Assembly: GCA_050289805.1 (NCBI GenBank)
Contig: JBNKGL010000007.1
Location: forward strand, 88,991 to 152,990
DNA: 64,000 nucleotides
Origin: JAUILA01 sp050289805
GTDB taxonomy: Bacteria > Bacteroidota > Bacteroidia > Cytophagales > Cyclobacteriaceae
Reading direction: 5' to 3'
Of the stretch, positions 8,919-17,000 are shown piece by piece. Position numbers and translations under genes: made by a program. Below the pieces are notes generated by a model that was given only the letters and a program-made list of their open reading frames with translations, searched no databases and had not been told where the DNA came from. How positions within the stretch are numbered: position 1 is the stretch's first letter; every line of letters begins with the position of its first letter.

Positions 8919-9430
8919 GGATTACAGGCCCCGAAAGCAGCGGTAAAACATGGATGGCACAAGCCCTTGCATCGCAATTCGATGACCTGTGGCTACCCGA
9001 ATATGCCCGCGAATATCTATCTGCCCTGGACCGGGAATATGATATTCATGATCTGGATATCATTGCAGGGAAGCAACTGGATCGTGAAGATGAATACCTG
9101 AAGCAGGCGCATCGTGTATTGTTTTGTGATACCGATGTATTGGTGCTCAAAATTTGGTATGAACATAAATTTGGGAAGGTTCCGGCATTCATTGATGAAG
9201 CTTTATCAGCTAATTCCTATTCCCTTCATTTGGTGATGAAACCAGACATTGCTTACGAGGAAGACCCGTTACGGGAAAATCCAGCATTGGGTATGTATTT
9301 CTTTGACCGTTTTATTGAAAACCTGGAATCGTACGGATTTGCGTATGAAGTAATTTCAGGCTCTTTCGCTGAGCGCATAAAAAAAGCCGGAAAACATATC
9401 CAGCAATTGCTGGATAATGCCCCGGCCTGA
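8876..9430 (+). CDS. nadR: NadR-type nicotinamide riboside kinase (P-loop)
   Basis: 184 residues, corresponding to the C-terminal kinase domain of NadR without the adenylyltransferase or DNA-binding parts. The Walker A motif is GPESSGKT (residues ~18-25), followed by LPEYAREYL and LFCDTDVLVLKIW, all typical of NadR. It phosphorylates nicotinamide riboside to NMN, trapping what PnuC imports. Translation starts inside the pnuC 3' end. The last ~45 bases of the gene form a hairpin that appears to act as a terminator for the opposite strand. Confidence 0.88.
   Translation: MEKASEKTTSAIKIGITGPESSGKTWMAQALASQFDDLWLPEYAREYLSALDREYDIHDLDIIAGKQLDREDEYLKQAHRVLFCDTDVLVLKIWYEHKFGKVPAFIDEALSANSYSLHLVMKPDIAYEEDPLRENPALGMYFFDRFIENLESYGFAYEVISGSFAERIKKAGKHIQQLLDNAPA
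9379..9426 (-). terminator. Intrinsic terminator for the minus-strand lipoprotein gene, inside the nadR coding end
   Basis: Read on the minus strand: GCCGG (9426-9422), a 20-base perfect palindrome at 9416-9397 (core CCAGCAATTGCTGG), CCGGC (9390-9386), then seven T residues (9385-9379). Stem plus T-run fits a rho-independent terminator for the gene that ends at 9449. The bases are at the same time codons of nadR. Confidence 0.6.
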
Positions 9431-9448
9431 AAAAATTATCCTAATGGA

Positions 9449-10024
9449 TTAACGTCTTACCAGCGAATTATTGTATTCATGGACAACAGATTTATTATCC
9501 AATCCCATCGCATCCATCACAGCATAATAATCATCGAAGTCAACTGCCGCCATTTTTCCGTTCGCTGAAACAAACTGACCTGGTATAACAACTACACGCA
9601 CTATCCAGTCGTCGGTATCAATGGGTTCCAGTAATTCCGTATTAAAATCAGTATTCAGGAAAAGACTTACGTCATAACGCGTAAAATCATAATTATACTG
9701 GATCAATCCATTATCGGAAAATACAGTCTGGGGAAGTGCTCTCCAGATATCAACAAGTTCACCATCGATTTCAGTTTGTCCCCACAGAAAATAAACAAGC
9801 GTTACATCCGAAGGCAGGGCTACAAAATCATCAAGGTACGGCAGAAATACTGTGTAGTTTTCTTCCGGCAGGAAGTCAACTTCATATTCAAATACAAAAC
9901 TTTCAATATTTACTCCGTCTAAACCAGGTTCTCCCTGGGGACCACGCGGACCAATCGGGCCTTCCGGACCTTCACACGCCATGAAGGTCACGATTACTAA
10001 TAGGAATGGAATTAACTTTTTCAT
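9449..10024 (-). CDS. Lipoprotein with short collagen-like Gly-X-Y stretch
   Basis: 191 residues from the ATG at 10024; a TTG nine bases upstream is less likely because the ATG gives a compact lipoprotein signal, MKKLIPFLLVIVTFMAC. Directly after the lipid cysteine comes GPEGPIGPRGPQGEPGLDG, six consecutive Gly-X-Y triplets. The remaining ~150 residues are beta-rich, acidic and without a recognised domain. Small lipoproteins with this layout recur in Bacteroidota with no known function. A terminator lies just past its end, inside nadR. Confidence 0.65.
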   Translation of the reverse strand: MKKLIPFLLVIVTFMACEGPEGPIGPRGPQGEPGLDGVNIESFVFEYEVDFLPEENYTVFLPYLDDFVALPSDVTLVYFLWGQTEIDGELVDIWRALPQTVFSDNGLIQYNYDFTRYDVSLFLNTDFNTELLEPIDTDDWIVRVVVIPGQFVSANGKMAAVDFDDYYAVMDAMGLDNKSVVHEYNNSLVRR

Positions 10025-10081
10025 CACAATCAATTATTTATTTTCATACTACACAAACACCGTTCCATTTCACGGATTATC

Positions 10082-10110
10082 AAAAAAAACCCACATAAGA
10101 ATGTGGGTTT
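10082..10110 (-). terminator. Rho-independent terminator after the M16 peptidase gene
   Basis: AAACCCACAT (10087-10096) and ATGTGGGTTT (10101-10110) form a perfect 10-bp stem with a four-base loop. On the minus strand it is followed by an uninterrupted T-run (10089-10082). It lies 30 bases beyond the peptidase stop codon and separates it from the lipoprotein gene. Confidence 0.9.
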
Positions 10111-10139
10111 CAGTTCGTTGCAAATCTATGTATTATAGT

Positions 10140-12953
10140 CTAATTATCCTCAGGCATCAGGACTATCTGGATGTATCGATCATCCGTTAGGTACTTTTTC
10201 GCCGTTTCTTTGAGCTTATCAGAGGTTAAAGCGTCAATTTTTTCGGTGAAATTTTTCACTCTGTCCAGCGGCAGATCATAATAATACGAGCTGTACAGGG
10301 TTCCGAGCCAGTATGAATTCTGTTCGAGATTTTCCTTTCTTTCACGACGCTGAGTTTCCTTGATCTTTTGCAGATCTTCATCGGAAACACCCTCCTTCTT
10401 TATCTTATCTATCTCCGCCAATGCGGCATTCATCAGGTCCTCTGCGTTATCGGGAGAACATGGAAATCCGATTCTGAACGTATAGTTTTCATACGGAATT
10501 TTAGTCATGCTTCCACGCGCTCCAACACCATACACTCCACCTTTTTCTTCCCGGAGGATTTCGATGAGCTTATTAGAAAGCACTTCACCGAGCGATGACA
10601 GGTAATAACTTTCATCCAGATCATACGCTGCAGGACCAGTATAGATCATTGTAACTGTACTTTTGGGGTCTGTACCCTTTTTGATTTCTTCCTTCAGCGG
10701 TCCTGAAGGAGGCCGTATTCCAAGATCTTTATAGGATTCAGCGGAAACCGATCCAGGCAAACTGCCAAGGTAGAGTTCAAGCATTGGCTTGATCTTTTCA
10801 ATGTCAAAGTTCCCTACAAAAAAGAAGGTAAAATCGCCGGCGTTGGCGAAACGTTCCTTGTAAATTTCAAATGCGCGATCAAAATCGATACTTTCCATTT
10901 CTTCAACGGTAGGGAAATAGCCACCCCTTGGATTGTCTTGCGCAAGAATTCGTGACACCTTATCAGAATAATAAAACTGAGGGCTTGCCATAAGATTCTG
11001 CATCAGCATCTTGTTTTTGTTCACATAGGAACTGAATGCATCCGGATCTTTTCGTGGGGCACTGAAATACAGATGAACGAGCTGCAATGCGGTTTCCAGG
11101 TCTTCCGGTGTGGTACTTCCGCTCATACCTTCATTATAGGTACTAATAAATGCACCCACATTTACAGATTTTCCTGAAAGCATTTTGTCAATATCAGAAG
11201 GAGAAAAATCCCGAACGCCACTTTCTGATATAATACCGCTGGCATTGGATGCCTCGATATCATCCTGCAAAGGATAAAGAGAACGACCACCCATTGAAAA
11301 CGCGCGAAACACGATCTCATCATTTTTAAAATCGGTCGATTTTAAAATCACTTTCATCCCGTTCGACAAGGTAAGCTCTGTGGCCTCCACATCTTCCAGG
11401 TTCTTTGAGGAAACGATTTTACCGGGATTCGGCATTGTATCAATGAATGAGGAAGCCACTTCCTTATCCTCATATGGAGTTATTTCTTCCGATTCTACCT
11501 CATTCAATATCTGCATGATATCACCGGTTCCGGGCATTGTAACTCCCTCTTTTTCCGGGCCCATTATAACCACCACACGGTTCTCATCTGTAATCCACTT
11601 GGCAGCCAGGCTATTTACTTCTTCAAGCGTTATTGTTGGAAGTACTTCTTCATAAAATTCATATTCGAATCCGATTCCCGGAATAGGTTCATCTGATAGA
11701 AAATTCCGGATATATTCAGAGGCATAACGTCCTGATTCGGTCTTATCCCGCTCCTTAAATGCAGTTTCATAGCGGTTTAGAACGGTTTTCTTATAACGAT
11801 CAAGTTCTCCCTGTGTAAAGCCAAATTTTTTAACCCGTTCATTTTCCCGAACGAGTGTTTTCAGCCCTTTGTCAATTCCATTTTCTCCTACAACCGCAAA
11901 TGATGAATAGGAGCTTTTGGTGCGCACCATATTCCCATAGCTCGTGCTGGCAAAGAGGAAGGGTGGATCGGCAGATTCCTGGAGTTCCGACAGGCGCTGA
12001 TTCAACATACCGTTATACAGGGAATAGACGGCATCTCTTCTGAAGTCGCCGATCGTCTCTGTTTTCTCAAGGTCTTCCTTGTAAACCAGCTGAATCTGGG
12101 TAAACTGAGCCTCTTTATCTGTGACAATGGAAACAAAGGTTTCTGTATGGTCAGGAACTTCGAACAACTCTTTCGGCCGGGGATTCGCAGGGTTCTTCAA
12201 TTTACCGAAGCGTTCCTTAATCTTTTTTTCCATCGCATCAACATCGATGTCACCCACCGCTACAACAGCCATAAGATCCGGTCTGTACCAGTCGCGGTAA
12301 AATTTGCGCAACGTCTCGTAATCGAAACTTTCCAGGACCTCTTTTTTTCCTATAGGCAGTCTTTCGGCATACCGCGAATCCTTGAACATCACGGGAAACC
12401 ATTCATCCCTCATACGCTGATTGGCACCCTGTCCCAGTCTCCATTCCTCTATAACCACGCCTCTTTCCTTATCAATTTCTTCATCTGTGAGGAGCACATT
12501 TGATGCCCAGTCTTCCAGTACCTGGAGACCCTGGTTTAAGATGTCTTCATCATCAGAAGGTATTGGCAGAATATAGACCGTTTCATCAAAACTAGTATAC
12601 GCGTTCAGGTCTGCGCCAAATTTTACGCCCACCGACTGGAGGTAACTCACCAACTCATTCTTTTCAAAATTCTTAGTCCCATTGAAGGCCATATGTTCCA
12701 TGAAATGGGCCAGTCCCTGCTGATCCTCATCTTCCATCATGGAACCAACATTTACCACAAGACGGAGTTCAACTTTGTCCTCCGGCTTCTCATTATGACG
12801 GATATAGTATTTAAGGCCATTATCCAGGACACCAACTTTTACATTGGGGTCGATGGGAATTTCCTGATTTATTTTTCCCTGAATTTGATTTTCCTGCGCA
12901 AAAAGTAATGCAGGAAACAATAGCCAGACAGCTATCCAAATAAGATTTTTCAT
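10140..12953 (-). CDS. M16-family zinc metallopeptidase (pitrilysin-like), secreted
   Basis: 937 residues from the ATG at 12953, which yields the signal peptide MKNLIWIAVWLLFPALLFAQ; longer frames upstream would mask it. The protein is a tandem of two M16 halves. The first has the inverted zinc motif HFMEH (residues 83-87) and the downstream glutamate region ERGVVIEEWR, so it should be active. The second half lacks an HxxEH and is the usual inactive partner. Such exported peptidases degrade peptides in the periplasm. It follows lspA on the same strand and ends at a strong terminator. Confidence 0.9.
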   Translation of the reverse strand: MKNLIWIAVWLLFPALLFAQENQIQGKINQEIPIDPNVKVGVLDNGLKYYIRHNEKPEDKVELRLVVNVGSMMEDEDQQGLAHFMEHMAFNGTKNFEKNELVSYLQSVGVKFGADLNAYTSFDETVYILPIPSDDEDILNQGLQVLEDWASNVLLTDEEIDKERGVVIEEWRLGQGANQRMRDEWFPVMFKDSRYAERLPIGKKEVLESFDYETLRKFYRDWYRPDLMAVVAVGDIDVDAMEKKIKERFGKLKNPANPRPKELFEVPDHTETFVSIVTDKEAQFTQIQLVYKEDLEKTETIGDFRRDAVYSLYNGMLNQRLSELQESADPPFLFASTSYGNMVRTKSSYSSFAVVGENGIDKGLKTLVRENERVKKFGFTQGELDRYKKTVLNRYETAFKERDKTESGRYASEYIRNFLSDEPIPGIGFEYEFYEEVLPTITLEEVNSLAAKWITDENRVVVIMGPEKEGVTMPGTGDIMQILNEVESEEITPYEDKEVASSFIDTMPNPGKIVSSKNLEDVEATELTLSNGMKVILKSTDFKNDEIVFRAFSMGGRSLYPLQDDIEASNASGIISESGVRDFSPSDIDKMLSGKSVNVGAFISTYNEGMSGSTTPEDLETALQLVHLYFSAPRKDPDAFSSYVNKNKMLMQNLMASPQFYYSDKVSRILAQDNPRGGYFPTVEEMESIDFDRAFEIYKERFANAGDFTFFFVGNFDIEKIKPMLELYLGSLPGSVSAESYKDLGIRPPSGPLKEEIKKGTDPKSTVTMIYTGPAAYDLDESYYLSSLGEVLSNKLIEILREEKGGVYGVGARGSMTKIPYENYTFRIGFPCSPDNAEDLMNAALAEIDKIKKEGVSDEDLQKIKETQRRERKENLEQNSYWLGTLYSSYYYDLPLDRVKNFTEKIDALTSDKLKETAKKYLTDDRYIQIVLMPEDN

Positions 12954-13047
12954 AGAATAGAAAGTTTTGTCGTTTACAGAAATAAATCGACTGGGGGTGT
13001 CATTAGTGAAGATACACAATCTTAAATACTTGAACCAAATGATTTGG

Positions 13048-13692
13048 TCAGGATATTATTTCTCCGGTTTCTTCTTTAGTTTCCTCATCATCAACATGAT
13101 CCTGCAGAATATGATCGGTTCGATCCTTAAAGAATCGCTTCTGAAAAATCAGAATTGAAACTACACCAATGAAGATTGAGGAGTCGGCAATATTGAAAAC
13201 CGGACTGAAAAAGAGGAATCTGCCGCCGCCCACATAGGGCACCCAATCAGGATAGTAGCCATCGAATAATGGAAAAAACAGCATATCGACCACCTGTCCG
13301 TGAAACCAGGGTGTAGGAGACCCGGCAGGTGCATTTCCCAGTAAAACACCGTAAAACGTACTATCAATCACATTACCAACGGCACCGCCCAGGATCAGGG
13401 CAAGGCACCATAGAAGGCCCGGTCTTGCATCGCGTTTATACAGAAAATAAATATAGTATGAGATCCCCACCATGGCCAGGAGCCTGAACAGTGTAAGGAC
13501 AAGTTTACCATAAGCATGGTCGGAACGTAACCCAAAGGCCATTCCCGGATTCAGCAGGTAATGAATCCTGAACCATTCACCGAACACGTTGAATTCAGTA
13601 TTCAGATCCATATTGTAATGTACCAGGAGTTTTACTGCCTGATCGATGACAATAATTAAAAGTGCCAGCAAATAATATTTTTTCAACTTCAC
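13048..13692 (-). CDS. lspA: Lipoprotein signal peptidase II
   Basis: 214 residues, slightly long because of a hydrophilic C-terminal tail and an insertion common in Bacteroidota. Four membrane segments are visible. The catalytic aspartates lie in GNVIDS and in FNIADSSIFIG, with the family's VVDMLFF between them. It removes signal peptides from lipidated prolipoproteins in the inner membrane. This fits the many lipoproteins in the window. It starts one base after the ileS stop, so both are co-transcribed. The dksA/traR-like gene often found between ileS and lspA in Bacteroidota is absent. Confidence 0.93.
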   Translation of the reverse strand: MKLKKYYLLALLIIVIDQAVKLLVHYNMDLNTEFNVFGEWFRIHYLLNPGMAFGLRSDHAYGKLVLTLFRLLAMVGISYYIYFLYKRDARPGLLWCLALILGGAVGNVIDSTFYGVLLGNAPAGSPTPWFHGQVVDMLFFPLFDGYYPDWVPYVGGGRFLFFSPVFNIADSSIFIGVVSILIFQKRFFKDRTDHILQDHVDDEETKEETGEIIS

Positions 13693-16600
13693 TTACAGTT
13701 CAATTTTAACCTGGAGTTTTTGATCATCGATGTCCAATTCAACCAAATCTGAAATTCCATCTTCAAATTCCAGCGACAGCGCCTGTGTTTCACGGCAAAT
13801 ATATTCTTTATTTGCTTTTAAAGCAGTTTCAATTAACTCCGGTGCGGGGGCGATCCTGATCTTAATTTTATCCTGCACATCCAGCCCCATATCTTTCCTC
13901 AGGTTCTGAAGGCGATTTACCACATCCCGCGCAATCCCTTCCTGCTTCAGTTCATCACTCAGAGTAATATCCAGGGCTACGGTAAGATTTCCTTCCGAAG
14001 CCACAGACCATCCTGGAATATCATCATAAAAAATCTCTACATCTTCGGGGGTAAGAATAATTTCTTTTCCACCTGCCTGAACGCTGACGGATCCAGTTGT
14101 TTCCAGTTCAGAAATTGTCTCCGGCCCCATTTTATTAATCGCTGCAGCGAGCTCTTTCATCGCAGACCCGTACATCTGTCCGAGCCTCCTGAAGTTAGGC
14201 TTAATCCGTTTTACAAGAATTCCGTCTTCGTCTGAAACAAATTCTATTTGTTTGATATTCACTTCAGAAAGGATAATATCTTCGACCGCTTCTACCTGAC
14301 GCTTAAATTTTTCATTTACTTCCGGCAGCAATATCTTTTGTAATGGCTGGCGCACTTTCAGCTTATGTTTTTTGCGCAATGAGTGAACCAGTGAAGAAAT
14401 ACGTTGCGACAATCGCATACGTTCTTCCAGATCCGCATCAATGACCGTATCATCAAATGCAGGGAAATCCGCCAGGTGCACAGAATCCCTGTCCTCCAGC
14501 GCCGTTACTTTATTCAGATCCAGGTATAACTGGTCCATATAAAACGGAGCTACAGGGGCAGATAATTTGGCGATTGATACAAGACAGGTATAAAGTGTCT
14601 GGTATGCTGCTTTCTTATCCTCATTGAAATCACCCCGCCAGAAGCGTTTCCTGTTAAGACGTACGTACCAGTTGCTCAGATCATCGATCGTAAAATCCTG
14701 GATCAGCCGGGTCGCCCTTGTTGGCTCATACTCATCATAGGCTGCTTCAACCTGTTTAATAACAGTATTCAATCGTGAAAGAATCCATCGGTCACTCTCC
14801 GTTCGCTCGCTTACCGGAATTGGCGTTCCTGAAAAATCAAAGCCATCAAGGTTCGCATACAGTGCGAAGAAGCTATACGTATTATGCAGGGTGCCAAAGA
14901 AACGGCGTTGTGCCTCCTGAACTCCGTCAAGGTTAAATTTCAAATTATCCCAGGGATTTGCATTTGAAATCATGTACCAGCGCGTGGCATCAGCCCCGTA
15001 GGTATCCAGTGTCTCAAAAGGGTTGACCGCATTACCCAGCCGCTTCGACATTTTATTCCCGTTCTTATCGAGCACTAGCCCGTTAGCCATCACATTCTTG
15101 AATGCAACGCTATCAAATAGCATGACAGCTATGGCGTGAAGTGTAAAGAACCATCCCCTGGTCTGATCTACGCCTTCGGCAATAAAATCTGCGGGAAAGC
15201 TCTTTTCAAAAATATCCTTGTTTTCAAATGGATAATGCCATTGCGCATACGGCATGGCACCTGAATCAAACCAGACATCGATAAGATCGGGCTCCCTCCT
15301 CATCGGTTTGCCGGACTCACTTACCAGGATTACATTATCCACATAAGGTCGGTGAAGGTCGAAGTCCTCCGGAAGCTGACTATCCATAAAACCGGCAGAC
15401 ACAGACTTGGCAACTTCGGCACGAAGTTCTTCCAATGAACCAATGCAGATTTCCTCAGAACGGTCTTCTGTCACCCAGATAGGCAGCGGAGTTCCCCAGA
15501 ATCTGCTTCGGGAGAGGTTCCAATCGACCAGGTTTTCGAGCCAATTCCCAAATCTGCCTGTACCTGTAGATGCCGGTTTCCAGTTGATGGTTTCATTCAA
15601 CGCAACGAGCTTATCCTTCATGGCTGTAGTCCTGATGAACCATGAATCAAGGGGGTAATACAGCACCGGTTTGTCAGTTCGCCAGCAGTGCGGATAACTG
15701 TGCTCATATTTCTCAACCTTGAATGCGCGGTTTTCCTCCTTAAGTTTAATTGCGATATCAACATCCAGCGATCGTTCCGGGGCCTCACCCTCCGGATAGT
15801 ATTCATTCTTTACAAACCGGCCTCCAAATTCCCCGATCTCTTTGACATACCTGCCTTGCTTATCTACAATCGGTACCTTGTTTCCTTCATCATCTGTTAC
15901 CAGGATCGCTCCGATGCCATTTTGAGCGGCAACACGCTGGTCATCTGCACCGAATGTAGGCGAAATATGGACAATTCCTGTTCCGTCCTCTGTGGTTACA
16001 AAATCCCCGACAACAACCCTGAAAGCCGGCCCATCCGGTTCGACAAAGGGAAAAAGCTGTTCATAAGTACGCCCGGCAAGTTCTTTTCCTTTAAAAGTTT
16101 CAACGATCTGATACGGAATTACCTTATCCCCTCCGGTGTACTCTTCAAAGCTGGCATTCTCCCCCTTTTCATCAAAATATTCCTTGATGCGATCACTGGC
16201 CAGAATGACATTTACCGGTTCATAGGTATAGGGATTGAAGGTTTTTACCTTCACATATTCAATATTTTCTCCAACAGCCAGCGCTGTGTTTCCCGCAAGT
16301 GTCCACGGGGTGGTAGTCCATGCAAGGAAGTAAACATCTTCTTCATCCTTTGCCTTAAACTGTGCTGTAACGGTTGTATCCTTGACATCCTTATAGGTGC
16401 CCGGCTGGTTTAGTTCATGGGAACTAAGGCCGGTTCCCGCTGCGGGGGAATAGGGCTGGATGGTATACCCTTTATACAACAGACCTTTGTCATAAAATTT
16501 CTTCAGCAGGTACCACAATGTTTCCATGTAGTCCCGGTCGAATGTAACATAGGGATGTTCAAGATCGACCCAGTAACCCATTTTCCGGGTAAGATCATCC

Positions 16601-16992
16601 CACTCATTCTTGAATTTCATCACCGTTTCACGGCATCGTACATTATACTCCTCCACAGAAATGGTTTTCCCGATGTCCTCCTTCGTGATTCCCAGCTCCT
16701 TCTCGACCTGCAATTCTACAGGAAGCCCATGGGTATCCCATCCTCCCTTGCGCTTCACCTGGAATCCCTGCATGGTCTTGAACCTGCAGAAGACATCTTT
16801 AATTGCTCGCGCCATCACGTGATGAATGCCGGGAGTACCATTTGCAGAAGGCGGACCTTCATAAAATGTAAACGTGGGCCTGCCTTCCCTGGTCTCTACA
16901 GATTTTTCGAAAATCTCGTTCTCCTCCCAAAATTTCAGGACGTCCGCCGCAAGTTCGGCATAGTTAATCTGTTTGTATTCCTTATACTTCAC
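13693..16992 (-). CDS. ileS: Isoleucyl-tRNA synthetase, type 2, with GIHH in place of HIGH
   Basis: 1099 residues, the long eukaryote-like (IleRS2) form. It charges tRNA-Ile in the cytoplasm; the CP1 editing domain (~190-440) and C-terminal anticodon-binding region are present. The second signature is KMSKR. The first signature, normally HIGH, reads GIHH (residues 55-58 within PSANGTPGIHHVMAR), so first and third positions are exchanged. This GXHH variant has been described in IleRS2 enzymes that are extremely resistant to mupirocin. No second ileS is visible. It is preceded by the RND exporter gene eight bases upstream and followed immediately by lspA. Confidence 0.96.
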   Translation of the reverse strand: MKYKEYKQINYAELAADVLKFWEENEIFEKSVETREGRPTFTFYEGPPSANGTPGIHHVMARAIKDVFCRFKTMQGFQVKRKGGWDTHGLPVELQVEKELGITKEDIGKTISVEEYNVRCRETVMKFKNEWDDLTRKMGYWVDLEHPYVTFDRDYMETLWYLLKKFYDKGLLYKGYTIQPYSPAAGTGLSSHELNQPGTYKDVKDTTVTAQFKAKDEEDVYFLAWTTTPWTLAGNTALAVGENIEYVKVKTFNPYTYEPVNVILASDRIKEYFDEKGENASFEEYTGGDKVIPYQIVETFKGKELAGRTYEQLFPFVEPDGPAFRVVVGDFVTTEDGTGIVHISPTFGADDQRVAAQNGIGAILVTDDEGNKVPIVDKQGRYVKEIGEFGGRFVKNEYYPEGEAPERSLDVDIAIKLKEENRAFKVEKYEHSYPHCWRTDKPVLYYPLDSWFIRTTAMKDKLVALNETINWKPASTGTGRFGNWLENLVDWNLSRSRFWGTPLPIWVTEDRSEEICIGSLEELRAEVAKSVSAGFMDSQLPEDFDLHRPYVDNVILVSESGKPMRREPDLIDVWFDSGAMPYAQWHYPFENKDIFEKSFPADFIAEGVDQTRGWFFTLHAIAVMLFDSVAFKNVMANGLVLDKNGNKMSKRLGNAVNPFETLDTYGADATRWYMISNANPWDNLKFNLDGVQEAQRRFFGTLHNTYSFFALYANLDGFDFSGTPIPVSERTESDRWILSRLNTVIKQVEAAYDEYEPTRATRLIQDFTIDDLSNWYVRLNRKRFWRGDFNEDKKAAYQTLYTCLVSIAKLSAPVAPFYMDQLYLDLNKVTALEDRDSVHLADFPAFDDTVIDADLEERMRLSQRISSLVHSLRKKHKLKVRQPLQKILLPEVNEKFKRQVEAVEDIILSEVNIKQIEFVSDEDGILVKRIKPNFRRLGQMYGSAMKELAAAINKMGPETISELETTGSVSVQAGGKEIILTPEDVEIFYDDIPGWSVASEGNLTVALDITLSDELKQEGIARDVVNRLQNLRKDMGLDVQDKIKIRIAPAPELIETALKANKEYICRETQALSLEFEDGISDLVELDIDDQKLQVKIEL

Positions 16993-17000
16993 TTCTTCTC

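Noticed and set aside
13034..13048. Odd palindrome ACCAAATGATTTGGT between lspA and the M16 peptidase
   Set aside because: The stem is AT-rich with a one-base centre and no T-run. It could be an operator, but nothing else supports it.
13692..13693. A missing dksA/traR-like gene between ileS and lspA as a deletion scar
   Set aside because: The two genes abut cleanly with no remnant, so this looks like ordinary variation in gene order.
15688..16413. Long open frame on the plus strand opposite ileS
   Set aside because: It lies entirely antisense to a well-conserved gene, its product is low-complexity and rich in Phe, Ile and Cys, and it has no recognisable domain.
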